Below are positions 44,315-53,151 of a DNA stretch of 64,000 bases, in pieces (position 1 is the first letter of the stretch; the number at the start of each line of letters is the position of its first letter). The DNA is from Serratia sp. PL17 (GTDB lineage: Bacteria > Pseudomonadota > Gammaproteobacteria > Enterobacterales > Enterobacteriaceae). The notes under the pieces are model-generated. The model worked only from the letters and a program-made list of their open reading frames with translations. It was not told the DNA's origin and made no database searches. The DNA lies in contig NZ_JAFIBY010000001.1 in NCBI RefSeq assembly GCF_017832355.1, positions 930,001 to 994,000 on the forward strand, written 5' to 3'. The position numbers and the translations under genes were made by a program.

Positions 44315-45969
44315 CGTTGTTCTCCACGAGGCAGTGAGATATACGGCAGGGATTTTTCAGCAATCTCGTCCAGTGACTCTTGATAGCCGGCGTCGGCGTA
44401 GCGCATCACGCCCGTGCTGGTGTCGTTAGTCATCGACAGTTGCAGGCGCTGTGCCGCCGCAATGCTGCCGTCAGCAACGGTGGTGATGCCAGAGCTGGTC
44501 ATATAACCGCTGTAACCGCCGCCACCGGAGTGAATGGCCACCAGATCCGCCATAGAGGCACAGTTGACCAAGGCATTGAGCAGCGGCCAGTCGGCGATCG
44601 CATCGGAGCCATCCTTCATCTTTTCAGTCATGATATTAGGATGTGCCATCGCACCGGCATCGAGATGATCGCGTGTGAAGGCGATCGGACCGGACAGGCG
44701 CCCGTCTGCCACCATACGGTTCACCTCTAGCGCCAGCTCGGTACGTTCACCGTGACCAAGCCAAGCGATGCGCGCCGGTAATCCCTCGAACGGAACATGC
44801 TTACGTGCCAGGGTGATCCAATTACTGACGATGCGATTGTCGGCAAAACGCTGCAGCAGATAGTCATCAATCACGCGAATGTCGTCGCTGTTATTGGACA
44901 GGGCTATCCAGCGGAACGGGCCGATAGCGCGGCAAAACAGCGGGCGAAGGAAGGCCTCGGTGAAAATAGGGATCTCGAATGCACGCTCAACACCGCCCTG
45001 ATGGGCGTGAGTGCGTATGAGATTGCCGTTGTCGAACACCACCGCACCGCGATCCATAAAACCGATCATGGCCTGTACGTGCTGAACGATTGAACGGCGG
45101 CTGGCATCCATCAGGGCATTGATGTCTGTTTCGCGCTGTGTCGCCACCTGAGCGAGGCTATAGCCCGCAGGGACGTAGCCGTAAACCAGGTCATGCGCTG
45201 CTGTTTGGTCGGTGACGATATCAGGGATGACACCACGGGCCAAAATAGCCGGGTAGATCTCGGCGGCGTTGCCTAGCAGGGCAACAGAAAGGGCCTCTTT
45301 GCGCTGTTGGGCGGCAGCGATCATCGCCAGTGCCTGGTTGAGATCTGCCGCTTGATGCTGAAGAAAACCATTTTTCAGCCGCTTGTCGATGCTGGCTTGA
45401 TTGACTTCGATGGTCAGAATCGCGGCATTGGCCAGGGTGCCTGCCAGTGGTTGGGCACCGCCCATGCCACCCAATCCGGCGGTAAGAATAAAACGCCCGC
45501 GTAGATCGTTGTCAAAATGCCGTTCGGCAATGCGCGAGAAGATTTCATAGGTGCCCTGGATCACGCCCTGCGAACCGATATATTGCCAGTCACCGGCGGT
45601 CAGGCCTCCCCAACAGATCAGATTCTCTTTTTCCCAGCGGTAGAAGTTTTCCGCTTTCGCCCATTGGCCGACCATATTGCAATTGGCCATGATCACTAAC
45701 GGTGCATTGGCGTGGGTTTGCAACACGCCGATGGGTTTGCCGGACTGCACCAGCAAGGTCTGGTCTTCACGCATGGTTTTCAGTGCGTGAACAATGGCAT
45801 CGTGTGATGGCCAATCACGTGCGGCCCGGCCCAGAGCGGCATACACCACCAGTTCATCCGGGTTTTCGCCTACCGCCAACACATTCTCCATCAGGCGCAG
45901 CAGGGCCTCTTGTCGCCAGCCGAGGCAGCGTAATTGGGTGCCGGAGGTGACCCCAAAGGTTCTTTTCAT
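44311..45969 (-). CDS. Urocanase paralogue, probable thiourocanate hydratase
   Basis: 552-residue NAD-dependent hydratase of the urocanase family. The NAD and core segments are kept (LTAGLGGMGGAQPL, VTDQTAAHD, FTRDHLDAGAMAHPN, GSDAIADWPLLNALVN). The active-site Cys of true urocanases (GLPARICWLGLGER) is Ala402 here, in GLPARIAWLGHGER. The HHGGGVGMG loop is changed to HSGGGGYSG. This points to a different ring substrate; next to an MIO-less lyase, thiourocanate is the best candidate, giving a 5-oxo-2-thioxoimidazolidine propionate. The ATG overlaps the DUF917 stop (ATGA) and has AGGAG seven bases before it. Confidence 0.78.
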   Translation of the reverse strand: MKRTFGVTSGTQLRCLGWRQEALLRLMENVLAVGENPDELVVYAALGRAARDWPSHDAIVHALKTMREDQTLLVQSGKPIGVLQTHANAPLVIMANCNMVGQWAKAENFYRWEKENLICWGGLTAGDWQYIGSQGVIQGTYEIFSRIAERHFDNDLRGRFILTAGLGGMGGAQPLAGTLANAAILTIEVNQASIDKRLKNGFLQHQAADLNQALAMIAAAQQRKEALSVALLGNAAEIYPAILARGVIPDIVTDQTAAHDLVYGYVPAGYSLAQVATQRETDINALMDASRRSIVQHVQAMIGFMDRGAVVFDNGNLIRTHAHQGGVERAFEIPIFTEAFLRPLFCRAIGPFRWIALSNNSDDIRVIDDYLLQRFADNRIVSNWITLARKHVPFEGLPARIAWLGHGERTELALEVNRMVADGRLSGPIAFTRDHLDAGAMAHPNIMTEKMKDGSDAIADWPLLNALVNCASMADLVAIHSGGGGYSGYMTSSGITTVADGSIAAAQRLQLSMTNDTSTGVMRYADAGYQESLDEIAEKSLPYISLPRGEQR

Positions 45970-47057
45970 GCGGCATCTCCTGTCGGCAGGTAACTGCGTA
46001 GATCAATACCCAGCGTTTTCTCCACCGGGGGATAGACCGCAGGATCGGTAACCGAAGACGAGAGCGGGAACTGCGAGTGATGCATATGGAAAATCACGAC
46101 GTCCATCCCGGCTTTCAGTTGCCCTGCGCTGATCGGGTTACCGGCCATATCCAGTGTGGTGATGACGTCCGGATAACTGGCAATTCGCTCACCATGGGCA
46201 TCTTCTACTGCCATATGCTCATTCATGACGTGGATGCGGCGCAGCCCATTCCCCTGACCAATCGTCACAATACCGACGTCAAACGCCTCTTCGGTATAGC
46301 GCAAACTGTTGTCGGCAACGACGCCGCTGCCGATGATTTGACCGCCGGTGTGGCGGCAAATCGCGTCGACAACGTCACGGCCCTGTGCCGCCAGAATGCT
46401 TTCACCTAATGAGATCGCCTGACTGATTCCCCCCAGTGCCGCGTGTTGGCGTACATAGGCGGCCGGTATCGGGTTGCGGCAACTGGCGATGAACCCGCCG
46501 GACATGTCGGCCGCTTTGCGCAGCACTGGCGATACCTTGGCGGTGGCACCTTTCACGACCAACTCGATATAGGCATTATGGTTACGGTTACCACCGACGG
46601 CGGCCTGGATCATGGGTTGCGGGCTGGAGGCCAGGCCAATAGAACCCATATCACCGGTGGGATGGGCGCGCAGGTCGCCAACGGCATCAACGACCTTGCA
46701 GCCGAGGATTGCCGCAGGCAACCAGCCGTTGAGGGTACTGGACATACCATTTTGGCCAACCATCAATCCCGCGATAGGGGCGCCCAGTTCCTGTTGTACC
46801 AGTTGGACCGCCTTGACGTAGTCGACACCCAGCATCTGCCAATCGGTCAGACCGCCGGGGGCGCCAATTGCCGCAGCGGTGGCGATCCAGGCGTCATCGG
46901 CCAACTCATCAAGAGTCACTAACTCTGGCCGCCCAATGGTCACGGCCAACCGCCCCAGTTCCAGGCCGTGGGCCACCCAGCCGCCACCGCCGCAGGCAAA
47001 TACCGAACCGCCTTTTACTGCGGCTTCTACATCATCAAGTGTTAAAACACGCCCCAT
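45966..47057 (-). CDS. DUF917 family protein, candidate thiohydantoin-propionate desulfhydrase
   Basis: 363-residue DUF917 protein. The N-terminal glycine motif FACGGGGWVAHGLELGRLA (residues about 20-38) is the family signature, and AVGDLRAHPTGDMGSIGLAS follows. DUF917 proteins often sit beside hydantoinases. In this operon the only missing step between thiourocanate hydratase and hydantoinase is replacement of the ring sulfur by oxygen with release of sulfide, so this protein is the candidate. That function is inferred. First gene of the minus-strand operon, CAGGAG eight bases before the ATG; a regulatory palindrome lies at 47185-47200. Confidence 0.75.
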   Translation of the reverse strand: MGRVLTLDDVEAAVKGGSVFACGGGGWVAHGLELGRLAVTIGRPELVTLDELADDAWIATAAAIGAPGGLTDWQMLGVDYVKAVQLVQQELGAPIAGLMVGQNGMSSTLNGWLPAAILGCKVVDAVGDLRAHPTGDMGSIGLASSPQPMIQAAVGGNRNHNAYIELVVKGATAKVSPVLRKAADMSGGFIASCRNPIPAAYVRQHAALGGISQAISLGESILAAQGRDVVDAICRHTGGQIIGSGVVADNSLRYTEEAFDVGIVTIGQGNGLRRIHVMNEHMAVEDAHGERIASYPDVITTLDMAGNPISAGQLKAGMDVVIFHMHHSQFPLSSSVTDPAVYPPVEKTLGIDLRSYLPTGDAA

Positions 47058-47184
47058 GGTCTGTGCTCCTGAAAGTATCGGTGAGATTGCGCTTGAATGA
47101 ATAATCTGTGAATAGTTGCGCTACCGGAATTCGATACTAGGGGGCGGTTAACTAAAATGTCGCATTACTTTTTATCACCTGCGT

Positions 47185-47200
47185 ATAACAAAATGTTAAC
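47185..47200 (-). promoter_or_regulatory. LysR-type box upstream of the DUF917 operon
   Basis: ATAACAAAATGTTAAC contains a perfect T-N11-A palindrome TAAC-AAAAT-GTTA. The identical 16-mer occurs at 48184-48199 in the other promoter. On the strand reading toward the operon, similarity between the two sites continues for about 43 bases (47200 down to 47158 versus 48184-48226), including GTGATAAA and GACA. Confidence 0.75.
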
Positions 47201-47270
47201 CCATGACCTAGAAAAAATAATGCGCCGCCGTCATGAGGGACAGCGGCAAGGGAAAGGGCGAAAAAATGGC

Positions 47271-48167
47271 CTAGCGCGACCAGTGGATCTGTACTGACTC
47301 CAGGGTATGGATAAACGCTTGTGCCAAGCGCGACAACGGTTCGTACATGCCATGCACGATACTGATAGGGGTATTTGCAGTGGGTTCTATCGGCCGAAAA
47401 ACCACCTTGGTCCACACAGGTCCGTTGGCGGTAATTTCGTCGATCAATGCGATACCTACCCCGGCTTGCACCAATGCACAGGCGACATGGATCTGCTGCA
47501 CCTCAACGGTGGGTCTCAGAATAATGTCGGCATCGTTCAACAGTTTGCGTACCAGCTGGCCGATAGGGATGTCGGCACCGTAGCCAATGAAGGGTTGGTC
47601 GATTAATTCTTCGATGCCAATCACATTTTTAGCCGTCAGTGGATGAGAAGCGGGCAGCGCCACCACTAATCGGTTCTCGTACAATTGACGCGAATGCACG
47701 TTGGGATGGCCCTCATGCAGAAAGGCGACGCCCAATTCGACCTGTTGTGTCAGCACCGCTTGCAAGAGCACATCCGGGATCATGGTGTGCAGAATTACCC
47801 GTGCTTCAGGCAGTTGTGCGTGAAACTTGGCGATAGCACTGGGGATAAGGCCTTGGCCTAAACTTGGGCTACAGGCAATGCGCAGGTGTCCCATGCGGTT
47901 TTGGATCAAATCCTCCGCCACTTCGTTGACCCGCTGTACTCCTTGATACACAGAGTTGACTTCGACAAACAGGTGGCGAGCTTCTGGCGTGGGGTACAGC
48001 CGCCCCTTGATACGCTCAAATAACGTCAGGCCTAACCGTTGCTCGGTATAGGCGATGAGTCGTGAAACTGCCGGTTGAGAAACGTGCAGCAGTTTTGCGG
48101 CACCGCTGATCGAACCGGTCAGCATAATGGCGCGAAACACTTCGATTTGTTTGAGGTTTAAACGCAC
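47271..48167 (-). CDS. LysR-family regulator of the flanking catabolic operons
   Basis: 298-residue LysR regulator. The N-terminal winged helix-turn-helix is GSISGAAKLLHVSQPAVSRLIAYTEQRLGLTLFER (residues about 18-52), then an effector-binding domain with two lobes (LRIACSPSLGQGLIPSAI). The GTG at 48167 is chosen: it gives the usual MRLNLKQIEVF start and has GGAGG four bases upstream. ATGs at 48191 and 48203 lie inside or beyond the operator at 48184-48199. It is divergent from the hydantoinase gene and 213 bp upstream of the DUF917 operon on its own strand. Confidence 0.85.
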   Translation of the reverse strand: MRLNLKQIEVFRAIMLTGSISGAAKLLHVSQPAVSRLIAYTEQRLGLTLFERIKGRLYPTPEARHLFVEVNSVYQGVQRVNEVAEDLIQNRMGHLRIACSPSLGQGLIPSAIAKFHAQLPEARVILHTMIPDVLLQAVLTQQVELGVAFLHEGHPNVHSRQLYENRLVVALPASHPLTAKNVIGIEELIDQPFIGYGADIPIGQLVRKLLNDADIILRPTVEVQQIHVACALVQAGVGIALIDEITANGPVWTKVVFRPIEPTANTPISIVHGMYEPLSRLAQAFIHTLESVQIHWSR

Positions 48168-48183
48168 ACGTCCTCCACGGGTA

Positions 48184-48199
48184 GTTAACATTTTGTTAT
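48184..48199 (+). promoter_or_regulatory. LysR-type box in the lysR-hydantoinase divergent promoter
   Basis: GTTAACATTTTGTTAT, the exact reverse complement of the site at 47185-47200, with the T-N11-A palindrome. Oriented toward the hydantoinase gene as the other copy is toward the DUF917 gene. It lies just upstream of the lysR start, as expected for autoregulation. Confidence 0.75.
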
Positions 48200-48340
48200 G
48201 CATGAGTGATAAACAAGCATAAGACAGAATAGATAGCCTCACCCTACACTGCCCTTGGTATCGGCACAACTGGTCGATTGATAACCTGAGATAACTGCAT
48301 TTTTATGCAGTTATCGGAAGGGGATAATAAGGAGAGAGGC

Positions 48341-49723
48341 ATGATGAATCTGAGTCAACGACCCGAGCTGGTGGTAAAGGGCAATCTGGTGGATGCCGAA
48401 CGGGTGACACCTGACGGCTGGCTAGCGATCGCTGGCGGTAAAATCATTGGGAGCGGCAGTGGACAAGCCCCCGAGGCATGCAAAGTCATTGAGGCCAGCG
48501 GCAAGTGGATCCTGCCCGGCGTGATTGACGGTCAGGTGCATTCTGGTAGCCAGGCGAATCAGGAAGGGCTGGGGTGGGCATCGCGCGCGGCGGCGGCGGG
48601 GGGAATCACGGTGATGGTTGATATGCCCTATGACGACCCCGAACCTGTGGCTTGCCGCGCACTGCTGGACGCCAAGATTGCCGAGGTCGAGCGTGACTGC
48701 CATGTTGACGTGGCCTTGTTTGGTACCCTTAATGCAACCTACGGTTTTGACGCCGCCGCGGGTCTGATTGAAGGTGGCGTGTGCGCCTTTAAATTCTCTA
48801 CCTTTGAGGCCACACCGGGACGCTTCCCTCGAGTGGATGAGGATGACCTGATGCACGCCTTTGAGCTGATTGCGCCCACGGGGCTGGCCTGTGCGGTACA
48901 CAACCAAATGCAGGAGCTGACGCGTAAGAATATTCAACGGATGATCGACAGGGGGGATACCGGCTGGGATGCTTTTATGCGTGCCCATACGCCCTTGATC
49001 GAAAATCTGGCGACGGCGCTGATTTATGAAATGGGGGCAGAAAGCGGTGCTCGCGCCCATGCGGTGCATGTTTCTACCTCACGCGGTTTCGAGCTGTACC
49101 GGATGTATCGACAGGCCGGGTATCCCGTCAGTATTGAAACGTGCGTTCAGTACCTGATGCTCAATCACGAACAGCATACGCGCCAATTTGGTGCCAAAAC
49201 CAAACATTACCCACCGATCCGCCCAAAAGCGGAAATGGAACGACTGTGGAGCCATATTGCACAGGGCGATTGTACTTTCGTTTCGTCCGACCACGTCAGT
49301 TGGGGGCTGGAGCGGAAAGGGGATGCCAACGTGTTCAAAAATGCGTCCGGTGGTCCCGGATTGGAAACCTTGCTGCCCGCACTGTGGACGGGATGTGAGC
49401 AACACGGCATCGCACCGACGACCGTGGCACAACTGTTGTGCCGCAACCCTGCGCGTCATTTCCTTCTCGACGATCGCAAAGGGGCGTTTAACCCCGGCAT
49501 GGACGCTGACTTTGTCATTCTGCGGCCGGAACATTATCGATTCGACCCGGCTAACAGTCTGTCAGCCGTCAAATGGAGCGCTTTTGAGGGCATGGAGTTT
49601 AGCGTGCGGGTAGAAGCAACCTATTGCCGTGGTGAGGCGGTTTTCGTCGATGGGCATATTGTTAACACTCCGGGGACAGGCCAGTTCCTGCGTCCACACA
49701 TTGCCAGAGGAGAAAAACAATGA
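48341..49723 (+). CDS. Hydantoinase/dihydropyrimidinase-like amidohydrolase
   Basis: 460-residue cyclic amidohydrolase. Family landmarks: PGVIDGQVHSG (first metal motif), the carbamylated-lysine segment CAFKFSTFE, His in CAVHNQ, HAVHVST and Asp in VSSDHVSWG. In the first motif the usual DxHxH is DGQVH, so one His ligand is Gln, as also seen in some dihydroorotase-like proteins. Expected reaction here: opening of the hydantoin ring of 3-(2,5-dioxoimidazolidin-4-yl)propionate to N-carbamoylglutamate. The ATG at 48341 has AAGGAG six bases upstream; an in-frame ATG at 48305 does not. It overlaps the next gene by four bases. Confidence 0.82.
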   Translation: MMNLSQRPELVVKGNLVDAERVTPDGWLAIAGGKIIGSGSGQAPEACKVIEASGKWILPGVIDGQVHSGSQANQEGLGWASRAAAAGGITVMVDMPYDDPEPVACRALLDAKIAEVERDCHVDVALFGTLNATYGFDAAAGLIEGGVCAFKFSTFEATPGRFPRVDEDDLMHAFELIAPTGLACAVHNQMQELTRKNIQRMIDRGDTGWDAFMRAHTPLIENLATALIYEMGAESGARAHAVHVSTSRGFELYRMYRQAGYPVSIETCVQYLMLNHEQHTRQFGAKTKHYPPIRPKAEMERLWSHIAQGDCTFVSSDHVSWGLERKGDANVFKNASGGPGLETLLPALWTGCEQHGIAPTTVAQLLCRNPARHFLLDDRKGAFNPGMDADFVILRPEHYRFDPANSLSAVKWSAFEGMEFSVRVEATYCRGEAVFVDGHIVNTPGTGQFLRPHIARGEKQ

Positions 49724-50970
49724 CAGCGTTAATCGATAGCGGACGCTTATGGGCAAGGGTCAATCATCTGGCACAGATGACGCTGCCGGACGTCCCCTGG
49801 ACACGGCGTGCCTTTACACCGCTGTTCAGTGAGGCGCGTATCTGGCTTGCTGAGCAAATGCAGCTGGCCGGACTGACAGTGACGTTGGATGAGGCGGGCA
49901 ATCTGATCGGACGTCGTGCAGGGCTACGCAATGATTTGGCACCACTCGTCACGGGGTCACATTGCGATACCGTGGTGGGCGGCGGGCGCTATGACGGCAT
50001 TATCGGCGTATTGGCGGGGATAGAAATAGCCCATAGCCTGCACCAACAGACAATTGCTTTGCAGCATCCGTTTGAGGTGATCGATTTTCTGTCCGAAGAG
50101 CCGAGTGATTATGGCATTTCTTGCGTTGGCAGCCGGGCGCTCAGCGGTGAGTTGGACAGTGGCATGCTGGCGGCGAAGAACGCACAGGGTGAAACACTGG
50201 CGGAGGCAATGGCTCGTATCGGTGCTCAGCCTGAAAAGCTGGTCCAGCCGCTGCGCCTGCCCGGGGGGACAGCAGCTTACCTTGAATTGCATATAGAACA
50301 GGGCCCAGTGTTGGAGCACCAACGGCTGCCGATAGGGGTTGTAACGCATATTGTCGGCATTCGCCGTGTATTGGTGACTGTGGTTGGGCAACCGGATCAC
50401 TCGGGCACCACGCCTATGGATATTCGTCGCGATGCACTGGTCGGTGCGGCACATGTGATAGAGCAGGCCCATGCCGCGGCATCACGACAAAGCGGCAACC
50501 CGCATTATGTGGTAGCGACCGTGGGCCGTATCTCTATGACGCCGAATGTACCCAACGCCGTACCGGGGCGGGTGGAGTTAATGCTTGAAGTCCGAAGCGA
50601 CAGTCAGCAAGTATTGGACAGCTTTCCTGAGGTCCTGCTGGAGCAGTGCCTTTCGCGGTTACAGGCGTTGGGTTTGCAGGCGGAATTGCAGCACGTTAGC
50701 CGTGCGCGCCCTACCGCCTGCGCGGAACCGGTGATGCAGGCGATTGATAATGCTGCGCAATCACTTGGGTTGGCCAGTCGTCGTTTGCCTAGCGGCGCTG
50801 GACATGACGCCGTTTACATGGCACCGACCGGGCCGGTGGGAATGGTGTTTATTCCTTGCCTGAACGGGCGCAGTCATTGCCCTGAGGAATCGATTACCGA
50901 GCAACAGTTGGCGGATGGCGCCAGGGTGTTGGCACAGGCATTGATTAATTTGGATAAGCAACTGGCGTAA
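49720..50970 (+). CDS. M20-family N-carbamoyl-L-amino-acid hydrolase
   Basis: 416-residue dinuclear-zinc amidase of the N-carbamoyl-amino-acid hydrolase/allantoate amidohydrolase group. Metal motifs: GSHCDTVVGGGRYDG, FLSEEPSDYGISCVGSRA, ELHIEQGPVLE, a lid-domain GQPDHSGTTPMDIRRD and a C-terminal PSGAGHDAVYMA. The ATG overlaps the hydantoinase stop (ATGA). Expected role: N-carbamoyl-L-glutamate to glutamate, CO2 and ammonia, completing the pathway. A pckA terminator on the other strand begins at its stop codon. Confidence 0.86.
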   Translation: MTALIDSGRLWARVNHLAQMTLPDVPWTRRAFTPLFSEARIWLAEQMQLAGLTVTLDEAGNLIGRRAGLRNDLAPLVTGSHCDTVVGGGRYDGIIGVLAGIEIAHSLHQQTIALQHPFEVIDFLSEEPSDYGISCVGSRALSGELDSGMLAAKNAQGETLAEAMARIGAQPEKLVQPLRLPGGTAAYLELHIEQGPVLEHQRLPIGVVTHIVGIRRVLVTVVGQPDHSGTTPMDIRRDALVGAAHVIEQAHAAASRQSGNPHYVVATVGRISMTPNVPNAVPGRVELMLEVRSDSQQVLDSFPEVLLEQCLSRLQALGLQAELQHVSRARPTACAEPVMQAIDNAAQSLGLASRRLPSGAGHDAVYMAPTGPVGMVFIPCLNGRSHCPEESITEQQLADGARVLAQALINLDKQLA

Positions 50971-50990
50971 AAAAGGGGCCAATCGGCCCC
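50969..50990 (-). terminator. Terminator of pckA
   Basis: GGGGCC/GGCCCC stem with an AATC loop; on the minus strand it is followed by six T. It lies directly at the end of the convergent M20 gene. Confidence 0.8.
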
Positions 50991-51049
50991 TGAATCGTGA
51001 ATACCTCTTTGCTTATGGGACTGAGCGCAACGTGCTGCGCCCCGTTGCC

Positions 51050-52669
51050 TTACAGTTTAGGTCCCGCATTCACCAATTTTTCCCCTGCAGGGGTCAGGGT
51101 ATATTTAGCGAAGTTGTCGATAAAACGCTGCGCCAGATCCTGCGCTTTTTCCTGCCAGAGCGATTCGTCAGCGTAAGTTTTGCGCGGATCGAGGATCGAA
51201 GGATCAACGCCCGGCAACGCTGTCGGCACTGCCAGGCCAAAGATCGGCAGGGTAAAGGTGTCGGCGTGTTCAATCTCACCGTTCAAGATAGCGTCGATGA
51301 TGCCGCGTGTGTCCTTAATGGAAATACGCTTGCCGCTGCCGTTCCAACCGGTATTAACCAAATAGGCCTGGGCGCCGGCGGCTTCCATACGTTTAACCAG
51401 CACTTCGGCATATTGCGTCGGGTGCAGCGTCAGGAAGGCTGCGCCGAAACAGGCAGAGAAGGTTGGGGTTGGGGTGGTGATCCCACGTTCAGTCCCCGCC
51501 AGCTTGGCCGTGAAACCGGACAGGAAGTGATATTGGGTTTGTTCCGGCGTCAGGCGAGATACCGGTGGCAGCACCCCGAAAGCGTCCGCAGTCAGGAAGA
51601 TGATTTTCTTCGCATGGCCCGCTTTAGACACCGGTTTGACGATGTTTTCGATGTGGTCGATCGGGTAAGAAACACGGGTGTTTTCGGTTTTGCTGGCGTC
51701 ATCAAAATCAATGCTGCCATCGGCCAATACCTGCACGTTTTCTAGCAGCGCGTTGCGGCGGATCGCCTGGTAGATTTCAGGCTCTGCCTGCTGAGACAGC
51801 TTAATGGTCTTGGCGTAGCAGCCGCCTTCAAAGTTAAACACGCCGTCATCATCCCAGCCGTGTTCGTCATCGCCGATTAACTGACGTTTGGGATCGGTGG
51901 AAAGGGTGGTTTTGCCGGTGCCGGACAGGCCAAAGAACACTGCCACATCACCTTGTTCGCCAACGTTCGCAGAACAGTGCATTGAAGCGATGCCCTGCAG
52001 CGGCAGCAGGTAGTTCATGATCGAGAACAACCCTTTTTTCATTTCGCCGCCGTACCAGGTTCCGCCGATGAGCTGCATACGTTCAGTCAGGTTAAAGGCA
52101 ACGAAATTCTCTGAATGCAGCCCCTGTTGTTGCCAGTCCGGGTTGGTGCATTTGGCCCCGTTCATCACCACGAAGTCCGGTTCGAAACGTTGCAGTTCTT
52201 CGTCGGTCGGGCGGATAAACATGTTTTTGACGAAGTGTGCCTGCCAGGCCACTTCGGTGATGAAGCGGACCTTCAGGCGGGTATCGGCATTGGCACCGCA
52301 GAACGCATCCACAACAAACAGGCGCTTGCCGGACAGTTGGTTGCCCACCAATGTTTTCAGATGTTGCCAGACCTCGGGCGACAGCGGTTGGTTGTCATTT
52401 TTGCCGGTGCCGTTGTCGGACCACCAGACGGTATCGCGCGTGGTGTCGTCACGCACAATGTATTTGTCTTTCGGTGAGCGGCCAGTGAACTCGCCGGTAT
52501 CGACGTTAACCGCACCCAATGTGGTTAGCGTTCCGCGCTCCAGTGCCGGCAGGTCGGCACGGGTTTCCTCAGTGAAGAGTTGCTCGTAGCTTGGGTTATG
52601 GACGATTTCGGTAGCCTGATGGATGCCGTAACGGGCCAGCGTTTGTGGGGTAATAGCGATTGAAGACAT
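51050..52669 (-). CDS. pckA: Phosphoenolpyruvate carboxykinase (ATP)
   Basis: 539-residue gluconeogenic enzyme converting oxaloacetate and ATP to phosphoenolpyruvate. It shows the kinase P-loop [11 protein letters not shown] (residue about 247), the metal-binding [27 protein letters not shown] for substrate and the NTGWNGSG segment. Length and ends match enterobacterial PckA. In E. coli pckA lies next to envZ-ompR; here it lies between an amino-acid-type catabolic operon and a 2-hydroxycarboxylate transporter, a sensible but different context. Confidence 0.97.
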   Translation of the reverse strand: MSSIAITPQTLARYGIHQATEIVHNPSYEQLFTEETRADLPALERGTLTTLGAVNVDTGEFTGRSPKDKYIVRDDTTRDTVWWSDNGTGKNDNQPLSPEVWQHLKTLVGNQLSGKRLFVVDAFCGANADTRLKVRFITEVAWQAHFVKNMFIRPTDEELQRFEPDFVVMNGAKCTNPDWQQQGLHSENFVAFNLTERMQLIGGTWYGGEMKKGLFSIMNYLLPLQGIASMHCSANVGEQGDVAVFFGLSGTGKTTLSTDPKRQLIGDDEHGWDDDGVFNFEGGCYAKTIKLSQQAEPEIYQAIRRNALLENVQVLADGSIDFDDASKTENTRVSYPIDHIENIVKPVSKAGHAKKIIFLTADAFGVLPPVSRLTPEQTQYHFLSGFTAKLAGTERGITTPTPTFSACFGAAFLTLHPTQYAEVLVKRMEAAGAQAYLVNTGWNGSGKRISIKDTRGIIDAILNGEIEHADTFTLPIFGLAVPTALPGVDPSILDPRKTYADESLWQEKAQDLAQRFIDNFAKYTLTPAGEKLVNAGPKL

Positions 52670-53151
52670 ATCCTACTTCCTTATTAGTTCTATGCCCGCT
52701 GACTTTCGGGCCGCAGCAAAACTACCCGCATTCAGTAAGCCGCAGGGCATATATTATGTGCCTGTTTTCTGCACGGTGCCGCGTACAGAGACAGGCTCGG
52801 GTACAGCTGACCGGATTCAGCTAATTACCGCTCCGGTTCTCATTAATAAACGCGCGGATTTTTACTTCCACCTATAGCATAGCAGTGAATTTACGACTGA
52901 TTATTTTAATTACAAAACGCTGACGATAATTAATTAAAACCAACATCGGCGAAGGTTCACAATATTGGATTAATAAGGCGTAATTTAGTTTTGTATTTTT
53001 ATTTTTTATCATATTGTCAGTGCTGTCCACTATTTTATTTATTATAAGAAATAAAATTTATCCAGATAATAGCTTGTTTTAACGCTTTAAATTACTCCAC
53101 GTATCGTTAGACGATCCGCTCCATACTGAACACTTGTCAGCAGGGTGAATA
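52670..53151. other. Divergent promoter region between pckA and the CitS-like gene
   Basis: About 480 bases without a gene. The right half (52880-53100) is AT-rich. It must carry the promoters of both flanking genes; no CRP, Cra or CitB-type site could be assigned with confidence. Confidence 0.45.

Noticed and set aside
41272..45969. Annotation of these lyase and hydratase genes as hutH and hutU
   Set aside because: The lyase has no Ala-Ser-Gly triad and is exported; the hydratase lacks the active-site Cys. They sit with DUF917, hydantoinase and carbamoylase genes and a LysR site, not with a HutC operator.
51032..51745. Long open frame opposite pckA
   Set aside because: It lies entirely antisense to an intact, highly conserved pckA; its length reflects codon bias of the real gene.
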